NCBI GenBank assembly: GCA_012932295.1
Contig: JAAONU010000019.1
Span: 30,977,913 to 31,041,912 of the forward strand
Direction of reading: 5' to 3'
Length of the DNA: 64,000 nt
From: Cyclina sinensis
Lineage: Eukaryota > Mollusca > Bivalvia > Venerida > Veneridae
Shown here: positions 12,371 to 24,600 of the stretch, piece by piece
How the letters are laid out: every line of letters begins with the position of its first letter
How positions within the stretch are numbered: position 1 is the first letter of the stretch
The notes under the pieces: model-generated
What the model saw: only the letters and a program-made list of their open reading frames with translations
Databases searched by the model: none
Told to the model about the DNA's origin: nothing
Translations under genes and position numbers: made by a program

Positions 12371-14380
12371 CAAGAGGGCCATGATGACCCTATAGTGCTC
12401 ACCTATACTGCTTTTAACAAAGTTGTTATGGACCTGGTTAATTGACCCAAGATGACCCATATTCGAACTTGACCTGGGAATTATTGAAACAACCTTTCTG
12501 ACAAATTTCCATGATATTGGGACTGAAAATGTAACCTCTAGAGTGTTAACAAGGTTTTTCCATATTTAGGCTATCTGTCCTACTTTTTGACCCCAGATGA
12601 CCAATATTCGAACTCGAGCTAGAAATAATTGAAAAAACCTTTCTGACAAATGTCCAGGATATTTGGACTGAAAATGTTACCTATAGAGTGTTACCAAGGT
12701 TTTTCCATATTAGGGCCCTGTGACCTAGTTTTTGAACCGAGATGACACATATTCGAACATGAAGTATAAATCATCAAAGCAACCTTTCTGACAAATATTT
12801 AGGATATTTGGATTGAATTTGGCGCCCAATGTAAATAACCTACGTTACAATATGGCTACTGCTTTGGCACCTCGGGAATTTTCACAATATTCTCTGTGAC
12901 TCTGAGAATTCGGAGCCGGGTACAGGTTTATAGGTGATAAATCGATAAGGCAGAACCGTGTGGCTTGGTAGCTCAGTTGGTAGAATGTTCGCCCTGTAAG
13001 AAGAAGGCCCAGGGTTCGAGTGTCGGTCGAGCCACGAATTTTCACCACCTTTTAATTTACCTCAAAAGTGTTAAGAATGTGTTTCCATATTTGGACACTG
13101 TGACCTAGTTGTTTACCCCCAGATGACCCATATTCGAACTTGAGCTAGAAATTATCAGAACAACCTTCTGACAAAATTCCAGGATATTTTGGCTGAAGAT
13201 GTTACCTATAGTGTTAACAAGGTTTTTCCATATTCGGGCTCTGTGACCTTGTTTTTTTAACCCAGATGACCCATATTCGAACATGATCTATAAATCATCA
13301 CAGCAACCTTTCTGTCCAGGATATTTGGACTTAAAATGATACCTATAGAGTGTTAAGAATGTTTTTCCATATTTTGGCCCTGTGACCTAGTTTTTGACCT
13401 CAGACGGCCCATATTCGAACTTGAGCAAGGAAATATCGGAGCAACTTTTCTGACAAATTTTCAGGATATTTAGACTGAAAATGTTACCTGTAAAGTGTTA
13501 AGAAGGTTTTTCCATATCTGGGCGCTGTGACCTAGATTTTGAACTCAGATGACCCATATTTGAACTTGAGTTAGAAATTATCGAAGCAACCTTTGGACAA
13601 ATTTTTAGGATATTTGGGCTAAAAATGTTACCTCTAGAGTGTTAACAAGGTTTTTCCATATTTGGGCTCTGTGACCTAGTTTTTGACCCCCGATGACCCA
13701 TATTCGAAACTTAGCTAGAAATTATCGAAACAACTATTTTGACAAATTTCCAGGATATTTGGACTGAAAAGTAGCCTCTAGAGTGTTAACAATGTTTTTC
13801 TTTATTTTTGAGCCATGTGACCTTGTTTTTTTATCCCAGATAATCCAAGTTCGAACTCGTCCGAGTAATGAGAGACATTGCTGATAACAAATTATCTCCC
13901 TTACCCAGATAACATCAGAGATAATCCAAATTGCACTTTGGTCCTTTCAGTTGGAATCCTCTGACTTTATTCTTGTTTCTCTTTGTGATAGTCTTGACTT
14001 TCAGTTGTAAAAATTGTCACTTACATATTAAATAAAAAGTTAGGAATTTAAAAAAACAAACTTTATGTGCTAACAAAACATATTTTTAAACTAAATATTT
14101 AATCTGACTACTATTGTGGCAAATAATAAGGTGTAATTATCACCATACCATAAAGGAAAACAGCGATGAAAGCAGAGGAATCCAAATGGAAGGACCAAGT
14201 TAATATTAGAGAGTATTCAGGGTAGATAATCCACTGATGTCTCCCATTACTGACTAAGTTTCATGACAACTGAGGCAAAAATGTGACCACTAGAGTGTTA
14301 ACAAAGTGTGTACGTCCGACGGACGATAGACCTTGATCAACAATATAGCTAAACATGAGCCTATGGCTCAGGTGAGCTAA
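12371..14380 (+). mobile_element. Family A tandem-core element, copy 1 (pearl/HINE-like)
   Basis: The 5' end begins CAAGAGGGCCATGATG and the core is a head-to-tail array of a ~146-bp unit. Each unit carries CCTCTAGAGTGTTAACAAGG, TGTGACCTAGTTTTTGA, CCATATTCGAACTTGA and TTTCTGACAAATTTCCAGGA. The 3' end has a hairpin TGAGCC-TAT-GGCTCA (14356-14370) followed shortly by CTAA (14377-14380). That is the pattern of Helitron/Helentron 3' termini. Non-autonomous Helentron-related elements with tandem-repeat cores (pearl, HINE) are known from bivalves; assignment is by structure only. No protein-coding capacity is seen. A foreign ~200-bp insertion with a tRNA-like end interrupts the array near 12830-13050. 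Confidence 0.75.
12958..13036 (+). pseudogene. tRNA-like sequence (degenerate tRNA or SINE remnant)
   Basis: It contains an A-box-like TGGTAGCTCAGTTGGTAGA and a B-box-like GGTTCGAGTGTC at tRNA-like spacing. Its ends can pair (GGCTTGG with TCGAGCC, using two wobbles). The D-stem and T-stem do not close properly and the anticodon region is irregular, so this is not an intact tRNA gene. It sits inside family A copy 1. Confidence 0.5.
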
Positions 14381-15888
14381 ACAAGAGGTCCGTGATAGCC
14401 CTGTATCGCTCACCCGAGTATTTCTGCTTTAAACAAAGTTGCTGGTTAATTGACCCCAGATGACCCATATGTGACATTGACCTAGAAATTACTGAAACAA
14501 TCTTTCTGACAAATTTTCAGGTGATTTGGTCTGAAAATATTACCTCTGGAGTGTAAACAAGGTTTTTCCATATTTGGGCTCTATGACTTAGTTCTTGAAC
14601 CTAGATGTCCCATATTTGGACTTGAGCTAGAAATTATCGAAACAATCTCTCTGACATATTTCCAGGATATTTGGATTGAAAATGTAACCTCTAGAATGTT
14701 TACAAGGTTTTTCCATATTTGGGCTCTGTGACCTAGTTTTTGAACATAGATGACCCATATTCGAACTAGAGCTAGAAATTATCAAAACAACCTCTCTGAC
14801 AAATTTCCAGGATATTTGGAGTGAAAAGTGAAAAAGTAGCCTCAAGAGCGTTAACAAGGTTTTTCAATATTTAGTTCTTGTGACCTAGTTTTTGACTCCA
14901 GATGACCCATATCCAAATTTAAGCTACAAGTCATCAAAATAACCTTTCTGACAAATTTCCAGGACATTTGGACTGAAAATTTAGCCTCCAGAGTGTTTAC
15001 AAAGTTTTTTGATATTTGGGCTATGTGACCTTGTTTTTGAATCCAGATGACCCATATTCATTAACTTGAGCTAGAAATCATAGAAGCAAGCTTTCTGACA
15101 AATTTTCAGGATACTTGGACTGAAAATGATGTTACCTGTAAAGTGTTAACAAGGTTTTTCCATATTTGGGGTCTGTGACCTAGTTTTTAATCCAAGATGA
15201 CCCAAATTTAAACTTGAGTTAGAAATCATCAAAACAACCTTTCTGACAGATTTCAAGGTTATTTGGACTGAACATGTTACCTCTAGAGTGTTAACAATGG
15301 TTTTTCTATATTTGGGCAATGTGACCTAGTTTTTGATCAAAAAATCATCGAAGCAACCTTTCTGGCAAATTTCAAGGTCATCTGGACTGATAATGAACCT
15401 CTGGAGTGTTAGATGACCCATATTCAACCCTGAGCTAGAATCAAAGAAACAACCTTTCTGACAAATTTCCAGGATATTTGGACTGAAAATGTAACCTCTA
15501 GAGTGATAACACAGTTTTACCAAATTTGGGCTCTGTGACCTAGTCTGACCTCAGTTGACCCATATTCGAACTTGACCTACAAATCATTAAAATAAACTTT
15601 CTGACAAATTTCAAGGATATTTAGACTGAAAATGTAGCCTCTAGAGTGTTAACAAGGTTTTTCTATTTTTGGGCCTTGCGACCTAGTTTTTCATCCAAGA
15701 TAACCTGTGTTTCGAACTCGTCTGAGTAATGACTGGGACAAATATCCTGACTAAGTTTCATGACAACTGAGGCAAAAATGTGACAACTAGAGTGTTGAAA
15801 ATTAAGTGTGGATGTCTGATGAATGACAGACGACTGACATTGATTGATCCTAATAGCTCACCATGAGCCTACGGCTCAGGTGAGCTAA
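14381..15888 (+). mobile_element. Family A tandem-core element, copy 2, abutting copy 1
   Basis: It starts with ACAAGAGGTCCGTGATAGCC immediately after the CTAA of copy 1. It carries about nine core units and ends with the hairpin TGAGCC-TAC-GGCTCA (15864-15878) and CTAA (15885-15888). The near-zero spacing between copies 1 and 2 is unusual. Confidence 0.75.
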
Positions 15889-16082
15889 AAAGCATGTCTC
15901 CCGCAGTGCATCATTGAAATAGGGGCACAGAAGAGATGACAGAGGTTGGCTAGTGGGAGGAAGAGAATTGTTAACAAGAGAATAGGAATGAGTGTTTGAA
16001 AAAGGCCATGGTAAAACAAGGAGTACTATTGTTGCAGAAGAAAGATACAACTAAACCTCTATAGAAAAGCTTAAATTAAAGA

Positions 16083-17928
16083 CAAGAGGGCCATGATGGC
16101 CCTGTATCGCTCACCTGAGTATGACTGCTTTTAACAAAGTTGCTATAGACCTGGTTAATTGACCCCAGATGACCCATATTCGAACTTGACCTAGAAATTA
16201 TTGAAACAATCTCTTTGACAAATTTCTAGGATATTTGGACTGAAAAAGTAGCCTCTAGAGTGTTAACAAGGTTTTTTGATATTTAGGCTCTGTGACCTAG
16301 TTTTTTAACCCAGATAACCCATATCCAAACTTGAGCTACAAATCATCAAAACAACCTTTCTGACAAATTTCCAGGACATTTGGACTGAAAATGTAGCCTC
16401 TAGAGTGTTTACAAAGTTTTTCGATATTTGGGCTCTGTGACCAAGATGTTTCGACTTCAGATGACCCATATTCAAATTTGAGTTAGAAACCATAGAATTA
16501 AGCTTTCTGACAAAGTTCCAGGTTATTTGGAATTAAAATAATACCTCTATAAGTGTGATCAAGGTTTTCCATATTTGGGCTCTGTGACCTAGTTTTTGAC
16601 CCAAGATGACCCATACTCCAACTTGAGCTAGAAATCATGTTTGACAAATTTCCAGGATATTTGGACTGAAAATGTAACCTCTAGAGTGTTAAAAAGTTTT
16701 TTTACATATTTGGACCATGTGACCTAGTTTTTGATCCCAGATGAGCCATATCAAAATCTGAGCTAGAAATCATTGAAACAATCTTTCTGACAAATTTCAA
16801 GGACATTTGGACTAAAAATGTAACCTCTAGAGCATTAACAAGGTTTTTCTACTTTCGGGCTGTGTGACCTAGTTTTTGACCCCAGAAAACCTATATTCAA
16901 AACTGAGCTAGAAATCATCGGTTGAATTTTTCTGAAAAATTTCCAGGTTATTTGGACTAAAAATGCTACCTTTAGAACGTTAACAAGGTTTTTCCATATT
17001 TGGACTCTGTGACCTAGTTTGTGACCCCAGATGACACATATTCGAACCTGATCTAGAAATCCTCAAGGCAACCTTTCTGACAAATTTCCAGATTAATTGG
17101 GCTGAAAATGTAACCTCTAGAGTGTTAACAAGATTTTTCTATTTTTGGGCTCTGTGACCTAGTTTTTGAACCCAGATGACCCATATTTGAACTTGTGCTA
17201 GAAATTTTTGAAGTAACCTTTCTGACAAATTTCCAGATTATTTGGGCTGAAAATGTAACCTCTAGAGTGTTAACAAGATTTTTCTATTTTTGGGCTCTGT
17301 GACCTAGTTTTTGACCCAAGATGACCCATATTCGAACTTGAGCTAGAAATCATACATGCAACCTTCCTGACAAATTTCAACATTATTTGGTCTAAAAATG
17401 TTACACATGTACCTCTAGAGTGTTAACAAGGTTTTTCAATATTTGGGCTCTGTGACCTAGTTTTTGAACACAGATGACCTATATTTGAACTTGACCTAGA
17501 AATCGTCAAAGCAACCTTTCTGACAAATTTCCAGATTATTTGGGCTGAAAATGTAACCTCTAGAGTGTTAACAAGATTTTTCTATTTTTGGGCTCCATGA
17601 CCTAGTTTTTGAACCCAGATGACCCATATTTGAACTTGAGCTAGAAATCATTGATAGAACCTTTCTGACAAATTTCCAGGATATTTGGACTGAAAAAGTA
17701 GCCTCTAGAGTGTTAACAAGGTTTTTCTATATTTGGGCTCTGTGACCTAGTTTTCCAACCCTGATAACCCATCTTCGAACTCGTCCGAGATATTAATGAG
17801 ACAAACATCTTGACTAAGTTTCATGACAATTGAGGCAAAAATGTGACTACTAGAGTGTTAACAAACTAATTGTGGACGGATGGACGGACGGTGTACGGAC
17901 AACGTACAAAAGGTGATCAGAAAAGCTC
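16083..17928 (+). mobile_element. Family A tandem-core element, copy 3, 3'-truncated
   Basis: The 5' end has an 8-bp-stem palindrome AGGGCCAT-G-ATGGCCCT (16087-16103) and CTCACCTGAG. About eleven ~146-bp core units follow, then GGACGGATGGACGGACGG and AAAAGGTGATCAGAAAAGCTC. The terminal hairpin and CTAA seen in other copies are missing, so the 3' tip has been lost. Confidence 0.75.
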
Positions 17929-18149
17929 AAAACTGTGCACAGAATTATTTCCAAAAACACTTCTCGTTGCAGGAAAATACAGCGATAACATGGCAGGAAC
18001 AAGGCCAAATCTTGTAATATTGGTGATCATCCTATCTGTTTTAAAGCCTATAGGCCAAAACGTGCTCTACTTTCTAAGAACGAAACATATTTTTACAAGT
18101 CAAGGTCACTCCAAAAAGTATGCACACTACTGACTGAAAGGAATTTCAA

Positions 18150-19660
18150 ATTTAAGTGTGAGTGACATTGAGCTTTGTTGTAGTGACCTCAATAGAGAAA
18201 AAATAATAAACTACATGTATATGAAGTTTGAAAGTTTCAGGTTAAAAGGAACTATACTTATCAAATGGAAACAAAGTGTGACAGATGAACAACTGACACT
18301 AGAAAAACAAAGAGTTCAACATACTGGCTGAAATGGCACTTGAGATATTGATCAGAGATTTTTTTTTTACATTTAAGTCAATGTGACCTTGGCCTTTGAC
18401 CTACAGACCCCCAAAACAATAGGCTCAAGGAAAATCATCTTATGAAATTTGAAGACATTGGGTCAAATAGAGCTTTCATTATTGAGCATAAACCAATTTT
18501 ACATAAAAGGTCACTATAACCTTGACCTTTGATAACCTGACCCCAAAATCAAAAGGCTTCTACTCAACAAGGACAATCATACTATTTAGTCTGAAGACAC
18601 TGGGTCAAAGAGACCTCTAGTAATTGAGCGGAAACCATTTTCATATTTAAGATCACTGTGACCTTGACTTTTGATTAACTGACCCCAAACACAATAGGCT
18701 TCTTGTACTCAACAAGTAAAATCATCCTATGAAGTTTGATGATTCTGTGTCAAGTAGAACTCAAGTTATTATGCGGAAACCATTTCAAATTAAAGATCAC
18801 CGTGACCCTAACCTTTGACTGGCTGACCCCAAAATCAATGAGGCTTCTTCTTCAATAAGGACAATCATTATATGAAGTTTGAAGACACTCTGCCAAATGG
18901 CACTCCACTTACTGAGTGTAAACCAATTTTTACATATAAGGTCACTGTGACCTTGACCTTTAACCGGCTGACCAAAAGATCAATAGGATTCTGTAACTCA
19001 ATAAGGAAAATCATCCTATCAAGTTTGAAGATACTAGGTCAAATAGAACTCTAGTTATTGAGTGGAAACCATTTAATGTTAAAGATAACTGTGACCTTGA
19101 CCTTGGACCGGCTGACTCTAAAACCAATAGGCTTCATCTGCTCAACAAGGACAATCATGCTATGAAGTTTGAAGACTCTGGGTGAAATAGAACTCAAGTT
19201 TTTGAGCTGAAACCATTTTTAAGTTAAAGATCACTGTGACCTTGACCTTGGACTGGCTGACCTCAAAATCAATAGGCTTCTACTCATTAAGGATAATTAT
19301 TATATGAAGTTTCAAGACTCTGTGCCAAATGGCGCTCCACTTATTGAGTGGAAATAAATTTTTACCTTTGACCGGCTGACCCCAAAATCAATAGGCTTCT
19401 GCAACTCAATAAGGACAGTTATCCTATGAAGTTTGAAGACACTAAGTCAAACAGAACTCTAGTTATTGAGGGGAAACCATTTTCACATTTAAGCTCAATG
19501 TGACCTTGACCTTTGACCTACATACCCCAAAAATAATAGGCTTAATGTAACTCTATAAGGGCAATCACACTATAAAGTTTGAAGACACTAAAAGTACTCT
19601 AGTTATTGAACGGAAACGAAGTTTGACAGAATGATAGATGGACAGGGCAAAAACAATACG
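18150..19660. repeat. Tandem-core array, family B (~145-bp units rich in AGGTCA half-sites)
   Basis: About ten units at roughly 145-bp spacing carry GACCTTTGACCGGCTGACCC, AAAATCAATAGGCTTCT, ATGAAGTTTGAAGACACT and GTTATTGAGCGGAAACCA. The right end has GATGGACAGGGC and ACGTCTCCCACA, as expected for an element terminus. One unit has a perfect palindrome AGGTCACTGTGACCT at 18939-18953. The core is unrelated in sequence to family A although the unit length is nearly the same. The 60-aa frame at 18872-19054 is inside the array and is not a gene. Confidence 0.8.
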
Positions 19661-21405
19661 TCTCCCACAGCTAACTCCTGAATTTGAAATACACCAGAAT
19701 ATATGTTCCTTAATAAAGATGAACTCGGGATGTATAGTCTGATCCAGTAGAACAGGTGTTTCCTTAATACCAGTTCACTGACTTACCAATCAAACAAATC
19801 TCACCAAGTGTATTTATTAAACAGTGAAATTCTTTTTTTTTTTCTGTCTTATTCTTTATTGTCTTAAGACTGAATGTATACAGTTTGCAAGGAAAATATA
19901 AAATCCTGTAAAAATACAATCAAAATGTAAACTTTGCACCACTACATTTTAAGTTTCCTTATATATGTAAAAACAAAACAAAGAGGCATGAATATATAGG
20001 CAAAAAAGGCAATCTGAAATAGGATTTGCCGGTAAATTAACACAGGAAATCTGCCAATCATAAGTGCTTTCTTTTTAACCAATCAAACAACTCAGCCTGG
20101 CAAGCAGCTCACTAAATCGGGACTAGAAATTAAACCACAGCAATTTCAATATGTACAAACATCACAATGTATGATTTTTGAAATTTAACTGACAAGCAAA
20201 ATAAAATGACAACTTGAAGCAAGCAATACCTAAGTACAGACTTCAGAGATATAACAACACTGCTGTAGCTTATACTTAAGTCTTGAGTCAAAATTTAAAT
20301 ACTCTTCAATAATAAGTTCTCCCAAGTAGCTATCATATGCAAAGTAATCAAAAGAATAACTTTAAACAGGGCCTCATTTACATCAATGTCACTGCTTATC
20401 TGCACCTGTAGGAAAACAATTCTTTTTCTTGAATCTTATTCTTACAAGTATCTTTAAAAACAGTATCAGTTACAAAATCAACATCCATGCTGATTTCTAC
20501 ACAAGATGTTCTTTCTGAAGTCATATAGTTTTATTAAATAACATTAAATTTTCATGATATCCTACAATTAACAAATGATATACTTGATTACTTTTATTGC
20601 AATGTTCACTATATAATAAAAAATTACTGACAAATCAAAGAGCATTGTTCAAAAATATTCTTTGGTTTTATGACAGAAAGTGTTCATCTGGAATAAATGA
20701 CTACCCACCCCAAAATTGTAAAACATCAACACTAAATATATAAATGTTTTCAGCTGACCAGTAGTATGCTAAGTTTGACTGACACTTTGACATCAGGTAA
20801 CTATTCATTTTAATTACTGAAATTCACACAATTTGAAAAAATGAAATACTTGAGATTTTGGGGTATGCCTCTTTGAGGATACTTTGAAATTTAAGACATT
20901 TTCATCCACTGTAAGAATCCTGTCTATCAGCTGCAACATTAACAAACTCTTAAGGTAACACTACATACAACAATTAAAAGTTTATGTAAAGGGATAAAAA
21001 AAATCATATATTAAAACATTCTGGTAAAAATGGATTCCATGGCACATAAATGACTCTCAATGACAACATCAACAGTATACATTTCAAAGGCGCTTGGCCT
21101 TAAATACTGCTTCAGAGATAATAAAAAAACTATTTTGAGATCACAATACTTTCAGGGACACTCTCAGTATCTGAAATTTGTTCTTCTTTATGTACTTTGA
21201 ATTTATCAATAAATCAATCTTGTATCAATGTAGTAGTGTATGACAATGAAAATCTTGTCTTGTTAAATCCCTAAGAGTATTTGGCTCAGCTATGATGATA
21301 ATATCACTCTGTTATTCTAATCAAGTTTCAAATTTTACTTTTCTGTCACGGAAGTTCATCAATAGTTTATAATACAAGACATAAGAACTTACTGCAAAGT
21401 CATTC
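19661..21405. other. AT-rich intergenic stretch
   Basis: No coding signal is seen on either strand. It probably includes the 3' untranslated region of the Fic gene next to 21651, but I could not place its polyadenylation site. Confidence 0.4.
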
Positions 21406-21409
21406 TTAA

Positions 21410-21614
21410 CCCTTTACCTGCTGGAACCGAAAGTGATTAGCCTTTGCCACCAGTATAGAGCCAGGCCAGCCTGCACATCCGTGCAGTCTGACCAGGCTCT
21501 ATACTGTTGGTAGCTCCATTTTTGTATTTTGATATTGAAATCCCTTAAACTTTGAATGGACTGTTCCTAATTCAAGCTGGCCAAATCCATTACAAAATTT
21601 CAGCATGTTCAGGG
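21410..21614. mobile_element. 205-bp TTAA-flanked MITE, copy 1 (piggyBac-like)
   Basis: The element is flanked by TTAA on both sides (21406-21409 and 21615-21618). Its ends form imperfect inverted repeats beginning CCCTTTACCTGCTG and, read inward from the right, CCCTGAACATGCTG. Inside is an inverted repeat with 11-bp arms AGTATAGAGCC / GGCTCTATACT and an inner CTGCAC-GTGCAG stem. TTAA duplication plus CCC-starting ends is the piggyBac signature. A near-identical 205-bp copy is at 52629-52833. Confidence 0.8.
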
Positions 21615-21650
21615 TTAATGTGTGCTGCAAGTTGTGCAAGTGCACAGTTC

Positions 21651-24600
21651 TTACTCAGAGCCTGTAACCTCAAAAGTCTGTTTTAACGACTGTTGATTCT
21701 GACGTTCCCATTCAAACAGCTTGATATTCTTGTCACCAAGCTCAAACAACAACTGCCGCCACATTGTCCAATTAGATTCTATCAACATGGCACAAAGATC
21801 TCTTGGTTTCTCATGTATAATAGCGATTGTTAATGTCACAGCTTCTTCCTGGACACTAATTTTATCAGGGATCTTAAGATTGCTTCTTGCATCTACTAAT
21901 GCCTGCACATAATCACACTCTCTAGAGGAGCTGAACACATTGTAGATAGGGGTCATAAATGGTGAGAATGTGAGAAGACAATAACTAGCAAGCAGACGGG
22001 CTAGCCTGCCATTTCCATCAGGAAACGGGTGCAGAGTAAGGAAGCCAAACAGGAAGAGACTTGAACATTTGAAGAACAGTTTAAACCGTTCTTCCTCTGA
22101 TATATCTTTGGTTTTGATGTCATCAATTATATCATTAACTTTGTCAACTAAAGTCTGAACTGCCATGTCTGCTACAGATTCATCTTGGAAATAAGGATAC
22201 CTGTATATCTCACCTTTGAAGCTTGCCATCCTTTCTAATATACTGAACCTTCCAGGCACCTGCCCCTCTTTCATAACATCCTCCATAAGGATTCTGTGTA
22301 TATCAATTACCAAGGCATCTATATCTATAAGACCTTTACAATCATCATTACTGGCAACACTTGTGTCTGAAGATGATTTGTTCAGTTCCTCTACAATCTT
22401 TCTATATGCCTTATATAAATTTTTTGTTTCTGTTTCACTTTTTGATGGCCTCAAGCTATGCTCAGAATTTGCCATTCCCTTGTGAATGTCTCCAATTTCG
22501 GATTCAAGACTTGGGTAAAACTCCATTTCAGGGGATTCATTTGATTCAGGGGATTCATTTGAATGATGTCTCTTGAGTGGATTCAAATCTGTACTTTCTG
22601 ACAATTTTCTTTTTGATCCAAAGGCCTCATTCTCGGACTCTAAACCTTTTATTATTTCCTCAGTGATACCTTCTTCTTTCTCTAAATCTTTCATTATTTC
22701 CTCAGTCTTACTTTCTTCTTTCACTCCAATGTCTTCTTCTTTCTGTACATTGCACAAGAATTTGGCAAGAAGATATCTCAGCACCCTTTTCTTGTCTGTT
22801 TTTGAAACAGATTTCTTCAGTTCCCAAAAGCGTCTCCTATATTCTACAATATCCCTGACCATCTGTGACACTGAAGGTATAGAAGCAATATCTCCAGCAA
22901 TAGTGTCTTCTCTCCATTTTGGCCGCTCTGTTGGCTCAAAGGACAGAAACTCTTCTGTGTTTCCAGATGACCACTTTCCTGGAATTTTATTTAAACTCTT
23001 CATTTAATTAAAAACAGACTGAGTGAGTAAAGAAATCTCCATAAAAGCAATTATCTGAAAGGTATCAATGAACTTGATACTAGTTACACTTAATAAAACC
23101 AATCTGATTTATGATCAACCAGAAATTACAAATAACATGATGTGTTCTCTTAAATTATTATAGATTGCAAAATACAGTGAAAGTCAAAACGTCTTTAATT
23201 TTCATAAACACTGCCATATGAAATATATGTGTGAACTGTATTACATATGACAAAGAGTATTTACATGTATCTCCAAACTTTCCTGGTCTTCACAGGAATT
23301 GAGTATTTTTAATCTAACCAGGACTCACGCGAGGCAGCACTCATGATAGAACCAGTTACTTGCAAGAGACAGGGAAACCAGATACTTTTTTTACCCACTC
23401 ACAGCTAGACATGTACTGCCTCAAAGGTTTAAAGTGAAGAAGCATTGAAGAACAAATAAGAGGATTTACCACATATTATCAAACATAACAGAATCTGTTT
23501 ATAAAATCCTATAACCTGTGACCCACTCCCACCCACCACTGGCACATAATTTGAACAACATGGTAAAGATCCACTAGGCAATGCACCATACAAAATAAAG
23601 TATCTAAGCTCTAAGGCATACAGATTCAGACAAAAAGATTTTCAAAGTTTTTCCTACAAAACTCAATTTCAAACATGTGACCCCCTGAGGCCAATATTTT
23701 TTCACCTTGTAGAGGTCTATTAAACAATGCTACATATAAAATATTTTAGCTCGGTCACTTTTTCTTTATGAAAGATGAGACCCCTAGGGATGGGCCTATT
23801 TTGACTCAGGGGCCAATATCTGAACAAATTTTGTTGAGGTCTACTAGACAATGCTACATACAATATATCTAAGCTCTATGATTTGTGGTTCTTGACAAGA
23901 TTTTATAAGGTTTTTTTATATATACAAGTCTTTGTAAAACGTACTATCTCGGTGGTAGAGCCAATTTTGAACCGGGGAGCATTATTTGATTAACTCTGGT
24001 GAAAGTCTACTTTTAATAGACAATGTTACATATCTAATGTCTAAGCTAAATATGACTAGTGGTTCTTCAAAAAAATAGTTTCAAAGATTTTCATTATGAA
24101 AATGTGCCCCCTAGGGTGGGTCTAGGGGCCAATATTTCAACAACTTTTGTAGAGGTCTACTAGACAATGCTACATACCAAATTTTAGCTCTGTGACTTAA
24201 AGTTATTTAAAAGAAGATTTTCGAAGTTTTTCCTATAAAAGTCTATGTTAAACGTGTAATCCCTTACGTGGGGCTAATTTACACCGAGGGGGCCATACTT
24301 TGAACACTTTTGGTAAAGGTTTACTAGACCATGCTATATATTAAATATCTCAGGTCTGTGTCTTGCTGTTCTGGACAAGAAGATTTTTTTTTTTACTTTA
24401 GTTGCCATAGCAAACAGAACTCTGCATGAAATTAAATTCTTTGTATAACTTTGGTAGAACACCTCTGCAGGAACATCCACACATCAGCTTCCATCCAGTG
24501 GTTAAGGAGGAGATGTTCTTTAACTGAAAAGTTGACATCCAATGAACAGATGATGGACAAAGTGTAGTCACATTACCTCACCAAAAGCACTTTGTGCTCA

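Noticed and set aside
22216..23007. Plus-strand frames of 71-144 residues opposite the Fic exon
   Set aside because: Antisense shadows of a strongly supported coding exon.
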